The notes under the pieces: model-generated
Database searches by the model: none
What the model saw: only the letters and a program-made list of their open reading frames with translations
What the model was told of the DNA's origin: nothing
Assembly (NCBI GenBank): GCA_039804165.1
Contig: JBDRZZ010000009.1
Location: forward strand, 1 to 64,000
Direction: 5' to 3'
Source of the DNA: a candidate division WOR-3 bacterium
GTDB lineage: Bacteria; Hydrothermota; UBA3072
DNA length: 64,000 nucleotides
Part shown: positions 15,858 to 24,136 of the stretch, piece after piece
How the letters are laid out: each line of letters opens with the position of its first letter
How positions within the stretch are numbered: the stretch's first letter is position 1
Position numbers and translations under genes: made by a program

Positions 15858-16897
15858 AAATTCTACATACATCTGATATCCACCTAAGAGAATACGAAGA
15901 TAATTCTTGGAAAGCTTTTGTGCATTTAATTGATCTTGCAAACAAAGAAAAAGTAAAATTTTTTGTTATCTCAGGGGATCTTTTTGATGAGAAAGTAAGC
16001 TTCAATAAACTATATCCTGAACTTCGACCTCTTTTGAATAATGTAGAATACGACTTTATAATCATTCCAGGGAATCACGATGAGAAAGTGTTTAATTCAG
16101 ATTTTTTCCTCGGAGAAAAAATAAAAATAATAAGAAAATTAAATGAACCTCTTGAATATGAAAATGTAAGATTCTTTGGATACCCCTTTGAAAAAATTGG
16201 CGCAGAAGAGATACGAAATAATCTGAGAAAAATAAAAGAACTTGCAACCAAAGATAATAAGGTAAACATTCTTCTTTTCCATGGAGAACTTCTTAACCAC
16301 TCATTCTCTGGCTCTGATTTTGGAGAAGAAGAAACCAATTATATGGGTGTTTGGCTCTCGGCCTTTGAAAATATTAACTTAAAATACGTTCTTGCGGGAC
16401 ACTTCCACACTAATTTTCAGGTATACTCGCTTTCTCCGGACGGCTTTTTTGTATATCCTGGTTCCCCTATCTCAATCACAAGAAAAGAAATAGGGAAAAG
16501 ATCGGTAAATCTCTTTGAATTGGGTAAGCCGCCAAAGCAACATTTTATAAATACATTTTACTACCAAAAAATAAACCTCTCCATAAATCCAGAAGATAAA
16601 ATTAAGATAAAAGAAGAAATAGAAAAAATATTAAAAGAAATTCCAAAAGAGGCAAAAGTTTTGTTAACCATTACAGGTTATATAGAAGAAAAAGAAGAAG
16701 AGTTCCAAAGAGAAATAAAAGAAATTGAATACAGGTTTGAGAATTTGGAAATTGAAAATAAAACAAGAGGAATAAAGCACTTAACCGAAGATGATCTCTT
16801 TAAAATTTTCGTAGAAAAATTGGAAAAATTTCCAACGAAAAGAAAAAGAGAAATTAAAACTTTATTTATAAGAAGTATTCTTGAAAGCGAAAAATGA
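15851..16897 (+). CDS. SbcD/YhaO-like metallophosphoesterase (DNA repair exonuclease)
   Basis: A 348-residue calcineurin-like phosphoesterase. The motifs come in order: HTSDIHLR (D9, H11), SGDLFDE, PGNHDE, FHGEL and AGHFHTNF. These are the metal ligands of Mre11/SbcD/YhaO nucleases. A C-terminal capping region of about 120 residues rich in Lys and Glu follows. Its end overlaps the start of an SbcC/Rad50-like ATPase by 4 bp (ATGA), so the two form an SbcCD-type complex for processing DNA ends. The first ATG overlaps the end of the SpoIID gene. The smaller size suggests the YhaO branch. Confidence 0.88.
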   Translation: MVKILHTSDIHLREYEDNSWKAFVHLIDLANKEKVKFFVISGDLFDEKVSFNKLYPELRPLLNNVEYDFIIIPGNHDEKVFNSDFFLGEKIKIIRKLNEPLEYENVRFFGYPFEKIGAEEIRNNLRKIKELATKDNKVNILLFHGELLNHSFSGSDFGEEETNYMGVWLSAFENINLKYVLAGHFHTNFQVYSLSPDGFFVYPGSPISITRKEIGKRSVNLFELGKPPKQHFINTFYYQKINLSINPEDKIKIKEEIEKILKEIPKEAKVLLTITGYIEEKEEEFQREIKEIEYRFENLEIENKTRGIKHLTEDDLFKIFVEKLEKFPTKRKREIKTLFIRSILESEK

Positions 16898-19152
16898 GAA
16901 TAAAAGAATTCAGGATAATTAATTATGGTCCTCTTTCCGATAAAGGGAAAATAACCCTTGATCTTTTTAACTTAATTTACGGAGTAAATGAAACAGGGAA
17001 AACCCTCACTCTTGAAGCTCTAATAAAACTACTGCTTGGTAGAAACTCAAGATATTTTAAGAATATTGATAGAGTAGAAGAAGAACCTGAGGGATATGTT
17101 GTAATAGCAACTGAAGAAGGAGAAAGGAAACTTAGCAAAAAGATTCATCTCGATGATCTTTTACCCATTTCTAAAGAAGAATGGAGAAATATCTTTATTA
17201 TAAGAAACAGCGACTTATCAATTGATTCGGAACCCTCTCTCTATTCAGAAATTACAAATCGTTTAACAGGTCTTAAGACAAAAAGAATAAAACTCCTTAA
17301 GGAAAAAATCTTGGAAATTACCCAATTGACACCGAGTTGTGAATTCTCTAACAAAAAAGAAGATGGGTTTTTAAAATCAAAAATAAAAAAATCTTTGGAG
17401 CTCTTAGAAGAAATAAAAGAGCTTAAAAATCAACTTAAAGAAGAAGGTCTTGAAGAGCTTGAAAAAAAGCTAATAGAAATTTCAGATACACTTATAGAAA
17501 AAGAAATATTAAAAGAAAAGTTTGAAGAAGCAAGGAAAAGATTAACATATGAAAAAGCCTCTTCTGCATCTCGTATAATAAAAGAAAGCGAAGAAAAACT
17601 TAAAGATTTAGAGATATTTACAGAAGAGGATTACAATATCTGGAGAGAAGTAGAAAAAGAACTTAAAAGAATGGAAAGAGAAATAAAAGAGTCAAAAGAA
17701 GAATTAAGCAAAACCGAAGAAAAAATAGAAGTTAAAGGAAACGAACTAAATGAGATAAGAGGAGAGTTTAAAATAATAGAAAAGAAAAAAACAAATATAG
17801 ATAAAGCAAATTATGAGCTAACAAATTTAAAAGAAAAATTTATAGAAGTTTCTTCAAAAGCCTCTTCTTTAATTACAAATGTTCCTTTATTTGTTTTTTC
17901 TATGGTTATGTTATTTATCTCTTTTTTAGGGTTTTTAAAAAAAGATCTATTTATATTTAAATTATTTACTTTATTTTTCACAATGCTTTCTCTTATCCTT
18001 CTATTTTTACAAATCAAAATTAAACGAGTTAAGCTCTTATGGGAAAAAAACTTTTTAAAGTTAAAACTTTCTTTAGCAGAAAATGGAATAAAGGGTGAAG
18101 AATTTGAAGAAATTTTAGAAGAGATTGCAAGATTTACTTCCGATTTCGAAAAAAGAAAAGAAGAGATTAAAGAGATGGAAATCGAAATAGAAACTTTAAA
18201 AAATAAGAGAAGAGAAATCCTAAATAAAATTTCGAAACTTGAAAGAGAAATAGAAAAAGGGAAAGAAATAATCGAAAAGATAAAATCTAAAATTTTACTC
18301 AATAAAATAGAAGATTTTAAAGAAAAGCTCGAAAAGAAAAAAGAACTTCAAATGCGAATAAGAGAGGGGAAAAAGGTTTTAGAAAGCCTATTAGGAATAG
18401 AACCGAAAGAAAAACTTAAAGAGCTAGAACCATTTAAAGACAAAGCTCTTGATATCAATTTTGAAGAAAAAGAATACGAAAAATTAAATAGAGAAATTTC
18501 CAATCTAAAAGAAGAAAAAAGCAAATACGAGCAAAATTTTCTTAATTTAAGCAAAAGGTTTGAAGAAATAGAAAGGAAAGCAAATGAAATCCTACCTGAA
18601 GAAACCTTCCTTTGTAATGGATTAAGGGATCTGGAAAATATTTATATAAAAATAAAAAACTTTGTAAAAGAAAAAGAGGATATAAAAGAAGACGCTAAAA
18701 TAGCCCTTAATATTTTAAGGGAAATAGAAGAGGAAGAAAAAAACAAAATTGAGGAGCTTTTTGGAGAAGAAAGTTCTGTTTCTTTTCTTTTTTCTGAGAT
18801 GACAAAGGGAGTTTATATAAACGTAGAGTTTGAAATAGAAACGGAAGAAATAAAAGTTACAAAAAAAGACGGAACAAGGCTTTCTCCCTGGCAACTTTCT
18901 GGAGGAGCTTACGATCAACTTTATTTTGCAATAAGACTTGCCCTTGGAGAAAAATTACTTTCAGACAAGAAAGGTTTTTTCATTCTTGATGATCCATTTA
19001 TAAAAGCAAGCTCTGACCGACTCTTAGTTTTAGTAAATATGCTTAGAAATATTTGTTTAAAAGGATGGCAAATAATTTATTTCTCAGCAAAAGAAGAAAT
19101 CCTAAAAATTTTCTCTCAAGATAAAAAAGTGAAAATTATAAAGATGGAATAA
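16894..19152 (+). CDS. SbcC/YhaN-like ATPase with central membrane hairpin
   Basis: A 752-residue Rad50/SbcC-type protein. Walker A is GVNETGKT (30-37). There are long Glu/Lys-rich coiled coils (about 130-320 and 380-610). Two hydrophobic helices in the middle (about 327-372) replace the zinc hook, with no CxxC. The ABC signature LSGGAYDQLYFA is near 667 and Walker B FFILDDPF near 694. The central membrane hairpin is a trait of the YhaN type, which would anchor the complex at the membrane rather than dimerise through zinc. It is the partner of the upstream phosphoesterase (4 bp overlap) and the last gene of the operon. Confidence 0.86.
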   Translation: MRIKEFRIINYGPLSDKGKITLDLFNLIYGVNETGKTLTLEALIKLLLGRNSRYFKNIDRVEEEPEGYVVIATEEGERKLSKKIHLDDLLPISKEEWRNIFIIRNSDLSIDSEPSLYSEITNRLTGLKTKRIKLLKEKILEITQLTPSCEFSNKKEDGFLKSKIKKSLELLEEIKELKNQLKEEGLEELEKKLIEISDTLIEKEILKEKFEEARKRLTYEKASSASRIIKESEEKLKDLEIFTEEDYNIWREVEKELKRMEREIKESKEELSKTEEKIEVKGNELNEIRGEFKIIEKKKTNIDKANYELTNLKEKFIEVSSKASSLITNVPLFVFSMVMLFISFLGFLKKDLFIFKLFTLFFTMLSLILLFLQIKIKRVKLLWEKNFLKLKLSLAENGIKGEEFEEILEEIARFTSDFEKRKEEIKEMEIEIETLKNKRREILNKISKLEREIEKGKEIIEKIKSKILLNKIEDFKEKLEKKKELQMRIREGKKVLESLLGIEPKEKLKELEPFKDKALDINFEEKEYEKLNREISNLKEEKSKYEQNFLNLSKRFEEIERKANEILPEETFLCNGLRDLENIYIKIKNFVKEKEDIKEDAKIALNILREIEEEEKNKIEELFGEESSVSFLFSEMTKGVYINVEFEIETEEIKVTKKDGTRLSPWQLSGGAYDQLYFAIRLALGEKLLSDKKGFFILDDPFIKASSDRLLVLVNMLRNICLKGWQIIYFSAKEEILKIFSQDKKVKIIKME

Positions 19153-19159
19153 AAAAGAG

Positions 19160-19187
19160 TTGACTTTTTGAGGAAATTGCATAAAAT
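19160..19187 (+). promoter_or_regulatory. Promoter of the aldose 1-epimerase gene
   Basis: TTGACT (19160-19165), 16 bp, TAAAAT (19182-19187), then a leader with SD aaggagg before the ATG at 19217. Confidence 0.7.
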
Positions 19188-19216
19188 ATTTTTGTTTAAA
19201 TAAGAAAGGAGGAAAA

Positions 19217-20353
19217 ATGAATTTTACTCTATGCAAAAGATTAATTCCATTTACTTCTTTTATCTTTTGTTTAAGTTGCACTGAAGGAACATTATCACCA
19301 GGAGTCCAAAAAGAAAATTTTGGAACTACACCAAAAGGGGATTCTATTACATTATATACACTAAGAAATACCAAAGGAATGGAAGTAAAGGTAATGGAAT
19401 TTGGAGCTACTTTAGTTTCTATTAAAGTTCCTGATAAAAAAGGAAAATTTGAAGACATTATTTTAGGTTTCGATAGTCTTATAGATTACATAAATGACCC
19501 AACTTATATGGGGGTAACAGCTGGACGTTACGCAAATCGAATTGGAAAAGGCAAATTCACCCTTGAGGGAAAAGAATATATTCTTGCAAAAAACGACGGG
19601 GAAAACCATCTTCATGGAGGAATAGAAGGGTTTGGGAAGAAAGTATGGGATGGAGAAGAGTTAAAAAAAGAAGAAGGAATCGGAGTAAAATTCACATATT
19701 TGAGTAAAGATGGAGAAGAAGGCTACCCTGGAAATTTAAAAAGTGTAGTAAAGTACATTATTGATAAGGAAAAAAACGAACTAAAAATAGTCTTCGAAAC
19801 GGAAACCGATAAACCTACACCTGTAAATTTAACAAATCACGCTTATTTCAATCTTAAAGGAGAGGGAAAAGGTGACATTTTAGGACACAAGTTATTGTTA
19901 AACGCGAAAGAATTCACTCCTGTAGATGAAGGCTTAATTCCAACAGGAGAAATTAAAAGTGTTGTTGGAACCCCATTAGATTTTACCAAACCTGAATTAA
20001 TAGGATCAAGAATAGACCAGTTAGAGGAAAAATTTCATGGAGGGTATGACCACAACTTCGTTATAACAAAGAGTGAAGATTCTCTTTCCCTTGTATGTAA
20101 AGTTATAGAACCTGAAAGTGGTAGAGTAATGGAAATCTATACTACAAAGCCAGGGTTTCAGTTCTACACAGGAAACTTTCTCAATGGGCTTAAGGGAAAA
20201 GGAGGGAAAATATATAACAAGCATTACGGATTCTGCATTGAACCTCAATACTACCCAGATTCTCCCAATAAACCTAATTTCCCTTCCTGTATTCTAAATC
20301 CTAACCAGACGAGAAGAGAGATAATATTATATAAATTCTCTACCGAAGAATAA
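19217..20353 (+). CDS. galM: Aldose 1-epimerase (mutarotase), probable lipoprotein
   Basis: A 378-residue protein. The N-terminus (about 1-21) is a hydrophobic signal ending FCLSC, a lipobox-like site with Cys21, so it is probably exported. The galactose-mutarotase fold follows. Key positions are YMGVTAGRYANRIGKGKF, NDGENHLHGG (first His), the catalytic His in NLTNHAYFNLKG, and the catalytic Glu in CIEPQYYPDSPN. It interconverts alpha and beta anomers of aldoses. A periplasmic mutarotase would make sense next to extracellular polysaccharide breakdown (GH10 at 8.7 kb). The -3 residue of the lipobox is not the usual Leu, so simple secretion is possible. Confidence 0.9.
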   Translation: MNFTLCKRLIPFTSFIFCLSCTEGTLSPGVQKENFGTTPKGDSITLYTLRNTKGMEVKVMEFGATLVSIKVPDKKGKFEDIILGFDSLIDYINDPTYMGVTAGRYANRIGKGKFTLEGKEYILAKNDGENHLHGGIEGFGKKVWDGEELKKEEGIGVKFTYLSKDGEEGYPGNLKSVVKYIIDKEKNELKIVFETETDKPTPVNLTNHAYFNLKGEGKGDILGHKLLLNAKEFTPVDEGLIPTGEIKSVVGTPLDFTKPELIGSRIDQLEEKFHGGYDHNFVITKSEDSLSLVCKVIEPESGRVMEIYTTKPGFQFYTGNFLNGLKGKGGKIYNKHYGFCIEPQYYPDSPNKPNFPSCILNPNQTRREIILYKFSTEE

Positions 20354-20359
20354 AAACCC

Positions 20360-20387
20360 TTGACAGATAAGAAAAAAAACCTAAAAT
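20360..20387 (+). promoter_or_regulatory. Promoter of the HU gene
   Basis: TTGACA (20360-20365), 16 bp, TAAAAT (20382-20387), followed by a leader with SD aaggagg 7 nt before the ATG at 20421. It matches the consensus of the window closely, as expected for an abundant protein. Confidence 0.75.
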
Positions 20388-20420
20388 CTTTTATTAAAAT
20401 TATTAAAAGGAGGCTATTAA

Positions 20421-20696
20421 ATGAACAAGAAAGAATTAATTGATGCTATTGCAAAAGATGTAGGTTGTAAGAAAACAGAAGCTAAGGCAATGTTAGAAAG
20501 TCTCATAAACAATATTGTAAAAGGACTCAAACAAGGAAAACGTATTGCAATTGTGGATTTCGGAACTTTTTATGTAAAAAAGAGAGAAGCAAGAGTTGCA
20601 AGGAACCCTCAGAAACCCGACCAAATTATTAAAGTTCCTGCTAGGAAAGTTCCTGTGTTTCGCCCTGGAAAAAGTTTAAAAGAGGCTGTGAAGTAA
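20421..20696 (+). CDS. hup: HU-family DNA-binding protein
   Basis: A 91-residue histone-like protein. It has the helical dimer part (MNKKELIDAIAKDVGCKKTE), the signature DFGTFYVKKREARVARNPQ in the beta arm, the Pro at the arm tip (ARNPQKP) and the C-terminal FRPGKSLKEAVK. Length and motifs fit HU/IHF exactly. It has its own strong promoter and SD. Its stop is 10 bp before the presumed start of thiL. It probably serves as a general nucleoid protein. Confidence 0.95.
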   Translation: MNKKELIDAIAKDVGCKKTEAKAMLESLINNIVKGLKQGKRIAIVDFGTFYVKKREARVARNPQKPDQIIKVPARKVPVFRPGKSLKEAVK

Positions 20697-20706
20697 GGGA
20701 AAAACC

Positions 20707-21594
20707 ATAAAAGGTAAAGACTTAGAAAAAGAAATAATCCAAACTCTTCGGAAAAGGAGAAAGTGGATTGGAGATGATGTAGTTCAAATAAGTAAAACTG
20801 AGATTATTAGTGTAGATTCGTTTGTTGAGGGAGTGCATTTCACTCCCTCATATTTTTCTTATTACGATATAGGTTACAAAGCATTGGCTTCCGCTCTTTC
20901 TGATATAGCTGCCAGTGGGGGGGTTCCCAAATGGTTTCTATTAAATATTGGAATTAAGAAAAATCAAAGATTTGAAGAGTTTATGGAAATCCTTCGTGGA
21001 ATTGAATTTTGGGAGAGAGAATATTCTATCCATCTATTAGGAGGAGACACTGTTAGATCTCCATTTTTGTTTTTATCTATAACAGTAGGAGGAACAACAA
21101 AAAATCCCGTTTCTCGGAGTGGAGCAAAAGAAGGAGACAAAATTTATCTTACAGGAAATATTGGAGGATCTGGAATGGGCCTTTTCGCTCTACAAAAAGG
21201 AATAAAATCTCCTCTTACAAAATATCACCTAAGACCAGAAATTAGATGTAAAGAGTCAATTAAACTTAAAAAGAAATACAAAATCACTTCTATGATTGAC
21301 CTTTCAGATGGATTCCTTATAGATTCTAATCATATTGCAGAAGAAAGTAAGGTCCAATTAAATATATATTTTGAAAAGATACCTGTGCCTTCCGAATGTA
21401 AAAAATTTGCCAAAGAACATTCTCTTGACTTTAAAGAAATGGTTCTAACTTCAGGAGAAGAGTTTGAATTGTTATTTACCTCTCCCTCTATAATAAAAGA
21501 AAATTTTGTAAGTTTAATTGGTTTTGTTTCAAAAGGAAAAGGAGTTTATATAGACGGAAAACTAACACCCCCAAGGGGATTTAGACATTTTTAA
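20707..21594 (+). CDS. thiL: Thiamine-monophosphate kinase, probable ATA start
   Basis: ThiL phosphorylates thiamine monophosphate to the diphosphate. The family motifs IGDD (about residues 21-24), VDSFVEGVHFTP, ASGGVPKWFLLNI, LLGGDTVRSP, GDKIYLTGNIGGSGMG and MIDLSDGFLIDSNHI are all present. The first standard start (GTG 20833) would cut off the essential IGDD region. Upstream the frame is open back to a TGA at 20689-20691, yet contains no ATG, GTG, TTG or CTG. The best place by alignment is ATA at 20707, weakly preceded by aaggga, giving 295 residues, the usual length. A sequencing error (ATA for ATG) is possible. The stop is 1 bp from the convergent tsaD stop. Confidence 0.85.
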   Translation: MKGKDLEKEIIQTLRKRRKWIGDDVVQISKTEIISVDSFVEGVHFTPSYFSYYDIGYKALASALSDIAASGGVPKWFLLNIGIKKNQRFEEFMEILRGIEFWEREYSIHLLGGDTVRSPFLFLSITVGGTTKNPVSRSGAKEGDKIYLTGNIGGSGMGLFALQKGIKSPLTKYHLRPEIRCKESIKLKKKYKITSMIDLSDGFLIDSNHIAEESKVQLNIYFEKIPVPSECKKFAKEHSLDFKEMVLTSGEEFELLFTSPSIIKENFVSLIGFVSKGKGVYIDGKLTPPRGFRHF

Positions 21595-21595
21595 T

Positions 21596-22573
21596 TTAAA
21601 GGAACAGATTTGGACTTACTTTCAAATCTAATTTTGAAGTTATTCCTCTTTTTAAAAGTTTATATCCAAGAAATCCTACCATAGCGCCGTTATCTATTGT
21701 AAACTCTTTCTTAGGAGCAATCCATTCTACATTTAATTCTCCTAATCTCTCTCTTAACAATTTGTTGGCCGAAACCCCTCCTGAGATTGCAAGTTTTTTA
21801 ATACCTGTGAGCTTAACAGCTCTTTTTATCTTAATTATTAAAGATTCAATAGCCACTTTCTGAAAAGAAGCAGCAATATCAGGAATCCTATAAATTTTTT
21901 CCTCTTGAGGAAGACCAAGATAGGTATATAAAACACTCGTTTTTAGACCCGAATAAGAAAAGTCCAAACCAGGGGGATCTGGCAAAGGAAAAATAAATGC
22001 ATCATCTTTCCCTTCCTTAGCCCACTTTTCAATTGCAGGCCCACCAGGATAACCAAGCCCTATCAACTTAGAAACTTTGTCAAAACTTTCACCACAAGCA
22101 TCATCAAGAGTAGAACCAAGAATTTCGTAATTCCTAAAACCATTAACTTTTACTAGTAAAGTATGACCTCCTGAAACCAAAAGAGAAAGAAACGGATAGG
22201 GCCATTCCTTCTCATAAATAAAAGAAGAATAAATGTGAGCTTCAAGATGATTAACTCCAACAAGAGTAATTTTAGCCGAGTAGGATAAAGCTTTCGCAAA
22301 ATTTACTCCAACCAAAAGAGAGCATACTAAACCAGGGCCATAAGTAACTGCAATCCCATCAATATCTTTTATAGTAACCCCATTTTTCTCTAAGACTTCC
22401 TTAGTCATTGGTAATAGCCTTTTAACGTGTTCTCGTGAAGCTATCTCAGGGACCACCCCTCCAAATTTACCGTGAATCTCTTGAGAATAAACCTTATTAC
22501 AAAGAACTCTCTCGTCTTCTAAAAGAGCAACACCAGTCTCATCACAAGAAGTTTCTATTCCTAAAATTATCAC
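21596..22573 (-). CDS. tsaD: tRNA N6-threonylcarbamoyladenosine transferase TsaD
   Basis: A 325-residue ASKHA-fold protein of the universal Kae1/Gcp family, which makes t6A37 in tRNAs reading ANN codons together with TsaB, TsaC and TsaE. Motifs are LGIETSCDETGVA at the start, VPEIASREHVKRLLP, GVNHLEAHIYS (the two metal-binding His), FLSLLVSGGHTLLV, LDDACGESFDKVSKLIGLGY, and the C-terminal AISGGVSANKLLR with DNGAMVGFLG. It starts 4 bp inside the end of the YbbR-like gene (ATGA), so it is translationally coupled. It is the last gene of a four-gene unit. Confidence 0.96.
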   Translation of the reverse strand: MIILGIETSCDETGVALLEDERVLCNKVYSQEIHGKFGGVVPEIASREHVKRLLPMTKEVLEKNGVTIKDIDGIAVTYGPGLVCSLLVGVNFAKALSYSAKITLVGVNHLEAHIYSSFIYEKEWPYPFLSLLVSGGHTLLVKVNGFRNYEILGSTLDDACGESFDKVSKLIGLGYPGGPAIEKWAKEGKDDAFIFPLPDPPGLDFSYSGLKTSVLYTYLGLPQEEKIYRIPDIAASFQKVAIESLIIKIKRAVKLTGIKKLAISGGVSANKLLRERLGELNVEWIAPKKEFTIDNGAMVGFLGYKLLKRGITSKLDLKVSPNLFL

Positions 22574-23166
22574 TTCTTAACCTTTTTTATCTTATTCGGA
22601 TAAACCTTAATTAGAGGATTTTCTATAGTGATTGTAGTAATAAAACCTTTAGGGATAGAATCTGGAGAAAGATATTCTATATTAGAAATTAAACTCTTAG
22701 GACCAATTATAGTAACCTTTTGTGGTAAAAAAACCATTTCTCTTACAGGAGTTAAATTAACTTTTTTCTCAATTAAAGAATCTATCTCAATTTTTATAGA
22801 ATCTGGGGCTTTAACAATAAAATCCTCAATTCCTAACCAGGATGGAAAAGTCATATTTCTTTCTTCTAACTTAATTTTGAATATACCTGGTTTGTCAAAA
22901 GGTAAAATCAATATAGGAGAAATCTTCTTTGTCCTGATAAGATCAAATTGTCTTTTCTTTGCTCTAATCTTTATTTCTACAGAGTCCACTGAAGAATTTT
23001 TTACAATTAAATATTGCTTCACTTTCATTTGTAATTTTAGTTTTTTTTCAATTGAAATTATTTCATTAGTTTTTGCAAAATACCAGCTAATTGTTGCAAT
23101 AAATAAAGAAATTAAAAAAGTAAATATATTACTAATTTTTTTATTACTTAAAAACTCAAATGCCAT
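22570..23166 (-). CDS. YbbR/CdaR-like membrane-anchored protein
   Basis: A 198-residue protein. An N-terminal membrane helix (about 14-31, FTFLISLFIATISWYFAKT) is followed by beta-rich extracytoplasmic repeats. The repeat features are VDSVEIKIRAKKRQFDLIRT, then a linker with LPFDKPGIFKIKL, and a second copy with LTPVREMVFLPQKVTIIGPK. This is the layout of YbbR-domain proteins, which in Firmicutes regulate diadenylate cyclase. No cyclase gene is in this window, so that role is not supported here. It overlaps purM by 11 bp and tsaD by 4 bp. Confidence 0.65.
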   Translation of the reverse strand: MAFEFLSNKKISNIFTFLISLFIATISWYFAKTNEIISIEKKLKLQMKVKQYLIVKNSSVDSVEIKIRAKKRQFDLIRTKKISPILILPFDKPGIFKIKLEERNMTFPSWLGIEDFIVKAPDSIKIEIDSLIEKKVNLTPVREMVFLPQKVTIIGPKSLISNIEYLSPDSIPKGFITTITIENPLIKVYPNKIKKVKK

Positions 23167-24136
23167 AAATCTCTACAGGATTCTTACCTCTCCTAATTTC
23201 CCCAATCTCTATTCCAAGACCAATATCTTCCTCAGAAATCACTATCATTCCAATACCCATATTGAAAACATTAAACATTTCTTTATTCGGAATATTTCCT
23301 TTTTCCTGAATAAATCTGAAAATTGGAGGAATTTCAAAATCAGATAAATCTATATAGCAGCTAAGATTTTTAGGCAAAATTCTTGGAATATTACCATAGA
23401 ATCCTCCTCCAGTAATATGAGAAAGTCCTTTTATCTTCTTAAGTAATGGAGAAATTTCTTTATAATAAGACTTATGAGGAATAAGCAATAAATCTCCAAG
23501 AATACCTCCTAATTCTTTTATATAATCTCGCAAAGAAATTCCTGCTTTCTTCAATACTTTTCTTATAAGAGAATAACCATTAGTATGAAAACCAGATGAA
23601 GGAAGGCCAAAAACCTTATCTCCCTCTTTGATCTTACTCCCATCTATTATCTCATCTTCCTCAACAATACCAGTAATCTGAGCCGCAAGGTCAAATATAT
23701 TTTCTCCATACATACCTGGCATCTCGGCGGTTTCTCCTCCAATAAGAGAACAATCATTCTCTTTACAAGCAGAAGCTATCCCTTTTATCACTTCAAAAAA
23801 AATTTCCTCTTTGAGTTTTCCTGTAGCGAAATAATCCAAAATATATAAGGGTTTTGCTCCCAGAACAAGAATATCATTTACACAATGATTTACGATATCA
23901 TAACCTAAACCTTCATAATAACCATATTCAATCGCAATAAGAACCTTTGTCCCTACACCATCAATTGAAGAAACAAGCACAGGTTTTTTATACCCATCTG
24001 GTATTCTATATGTTGCGCCAAAATGACCAGGAGAAATTAAAACCTTATCTGTTAACGTCTTTTTAATAAATGGCTTAACCTTTAAGAAAGCATTTTCTGC
24101 TTTGTGGATGTCAACCCCTGCTTCTTTATAAAGCAT
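23156..24136 (-). CDS. purM: Phosphoribosylformylglycinamidine cyclo-ligase (AIR synthase)
   Basis: A 326-residue enzyme of de novo purine synthesis that closes the imidazole ring with ATP. Family motifs are YKEAGVDIHKAENAF at the start, VSSIDGVGTKVLIA, VNHCVNDILVLGAKPLYILDYFATG, SLIGGETAEMPGMY, GLPSSGFHTNGYSLIRKVL and HITGGGFYGNIPRILP. The C-terminus is slightly shorter than in E. coli. The start overlaps the stop of the upstream TPR gene by 1 nt. No other purine genes are near, so it belongs to a mixed housekeeping unit. Confidence 0.96.
   Translation of the reverse strand: MLYKEAGVDIHKAENAFLKVKPFIKKTLTDKVLISPGHFGATYRIPDGYKKPVLVSSIDGVGTKVLIAIEYGYYEGLGYDIVNHCVNDILVLGAKPLYILDYFATGKLKEEIFFEVIKGIASACKENDCSLIGGETAEMPGMYGENIFDLAAQITGIVEEDEIIDGSKIKEGDKVFGLPSSGFHTNGYSLIRKVLKKAGISLRDYIKELGGILGDLLLIPHKSYYKEISPLLKKIKGLSHITGGGFYGNIPRILPKNLSCYIDLSDFEIPPIFRFIQEKGNIPNKEMFNVFNMGIGMIVISEEDIGLGIEIGEIRRGKNPVEIYGI

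Noticed and set aside
17811-18302. 163-codon antisense frame in the SbcC-like gene
   Set aside because: Complement of Glu/Lys-rich coiled coil gives Ser/Phe/Ile-rich nonsense; no start signals.
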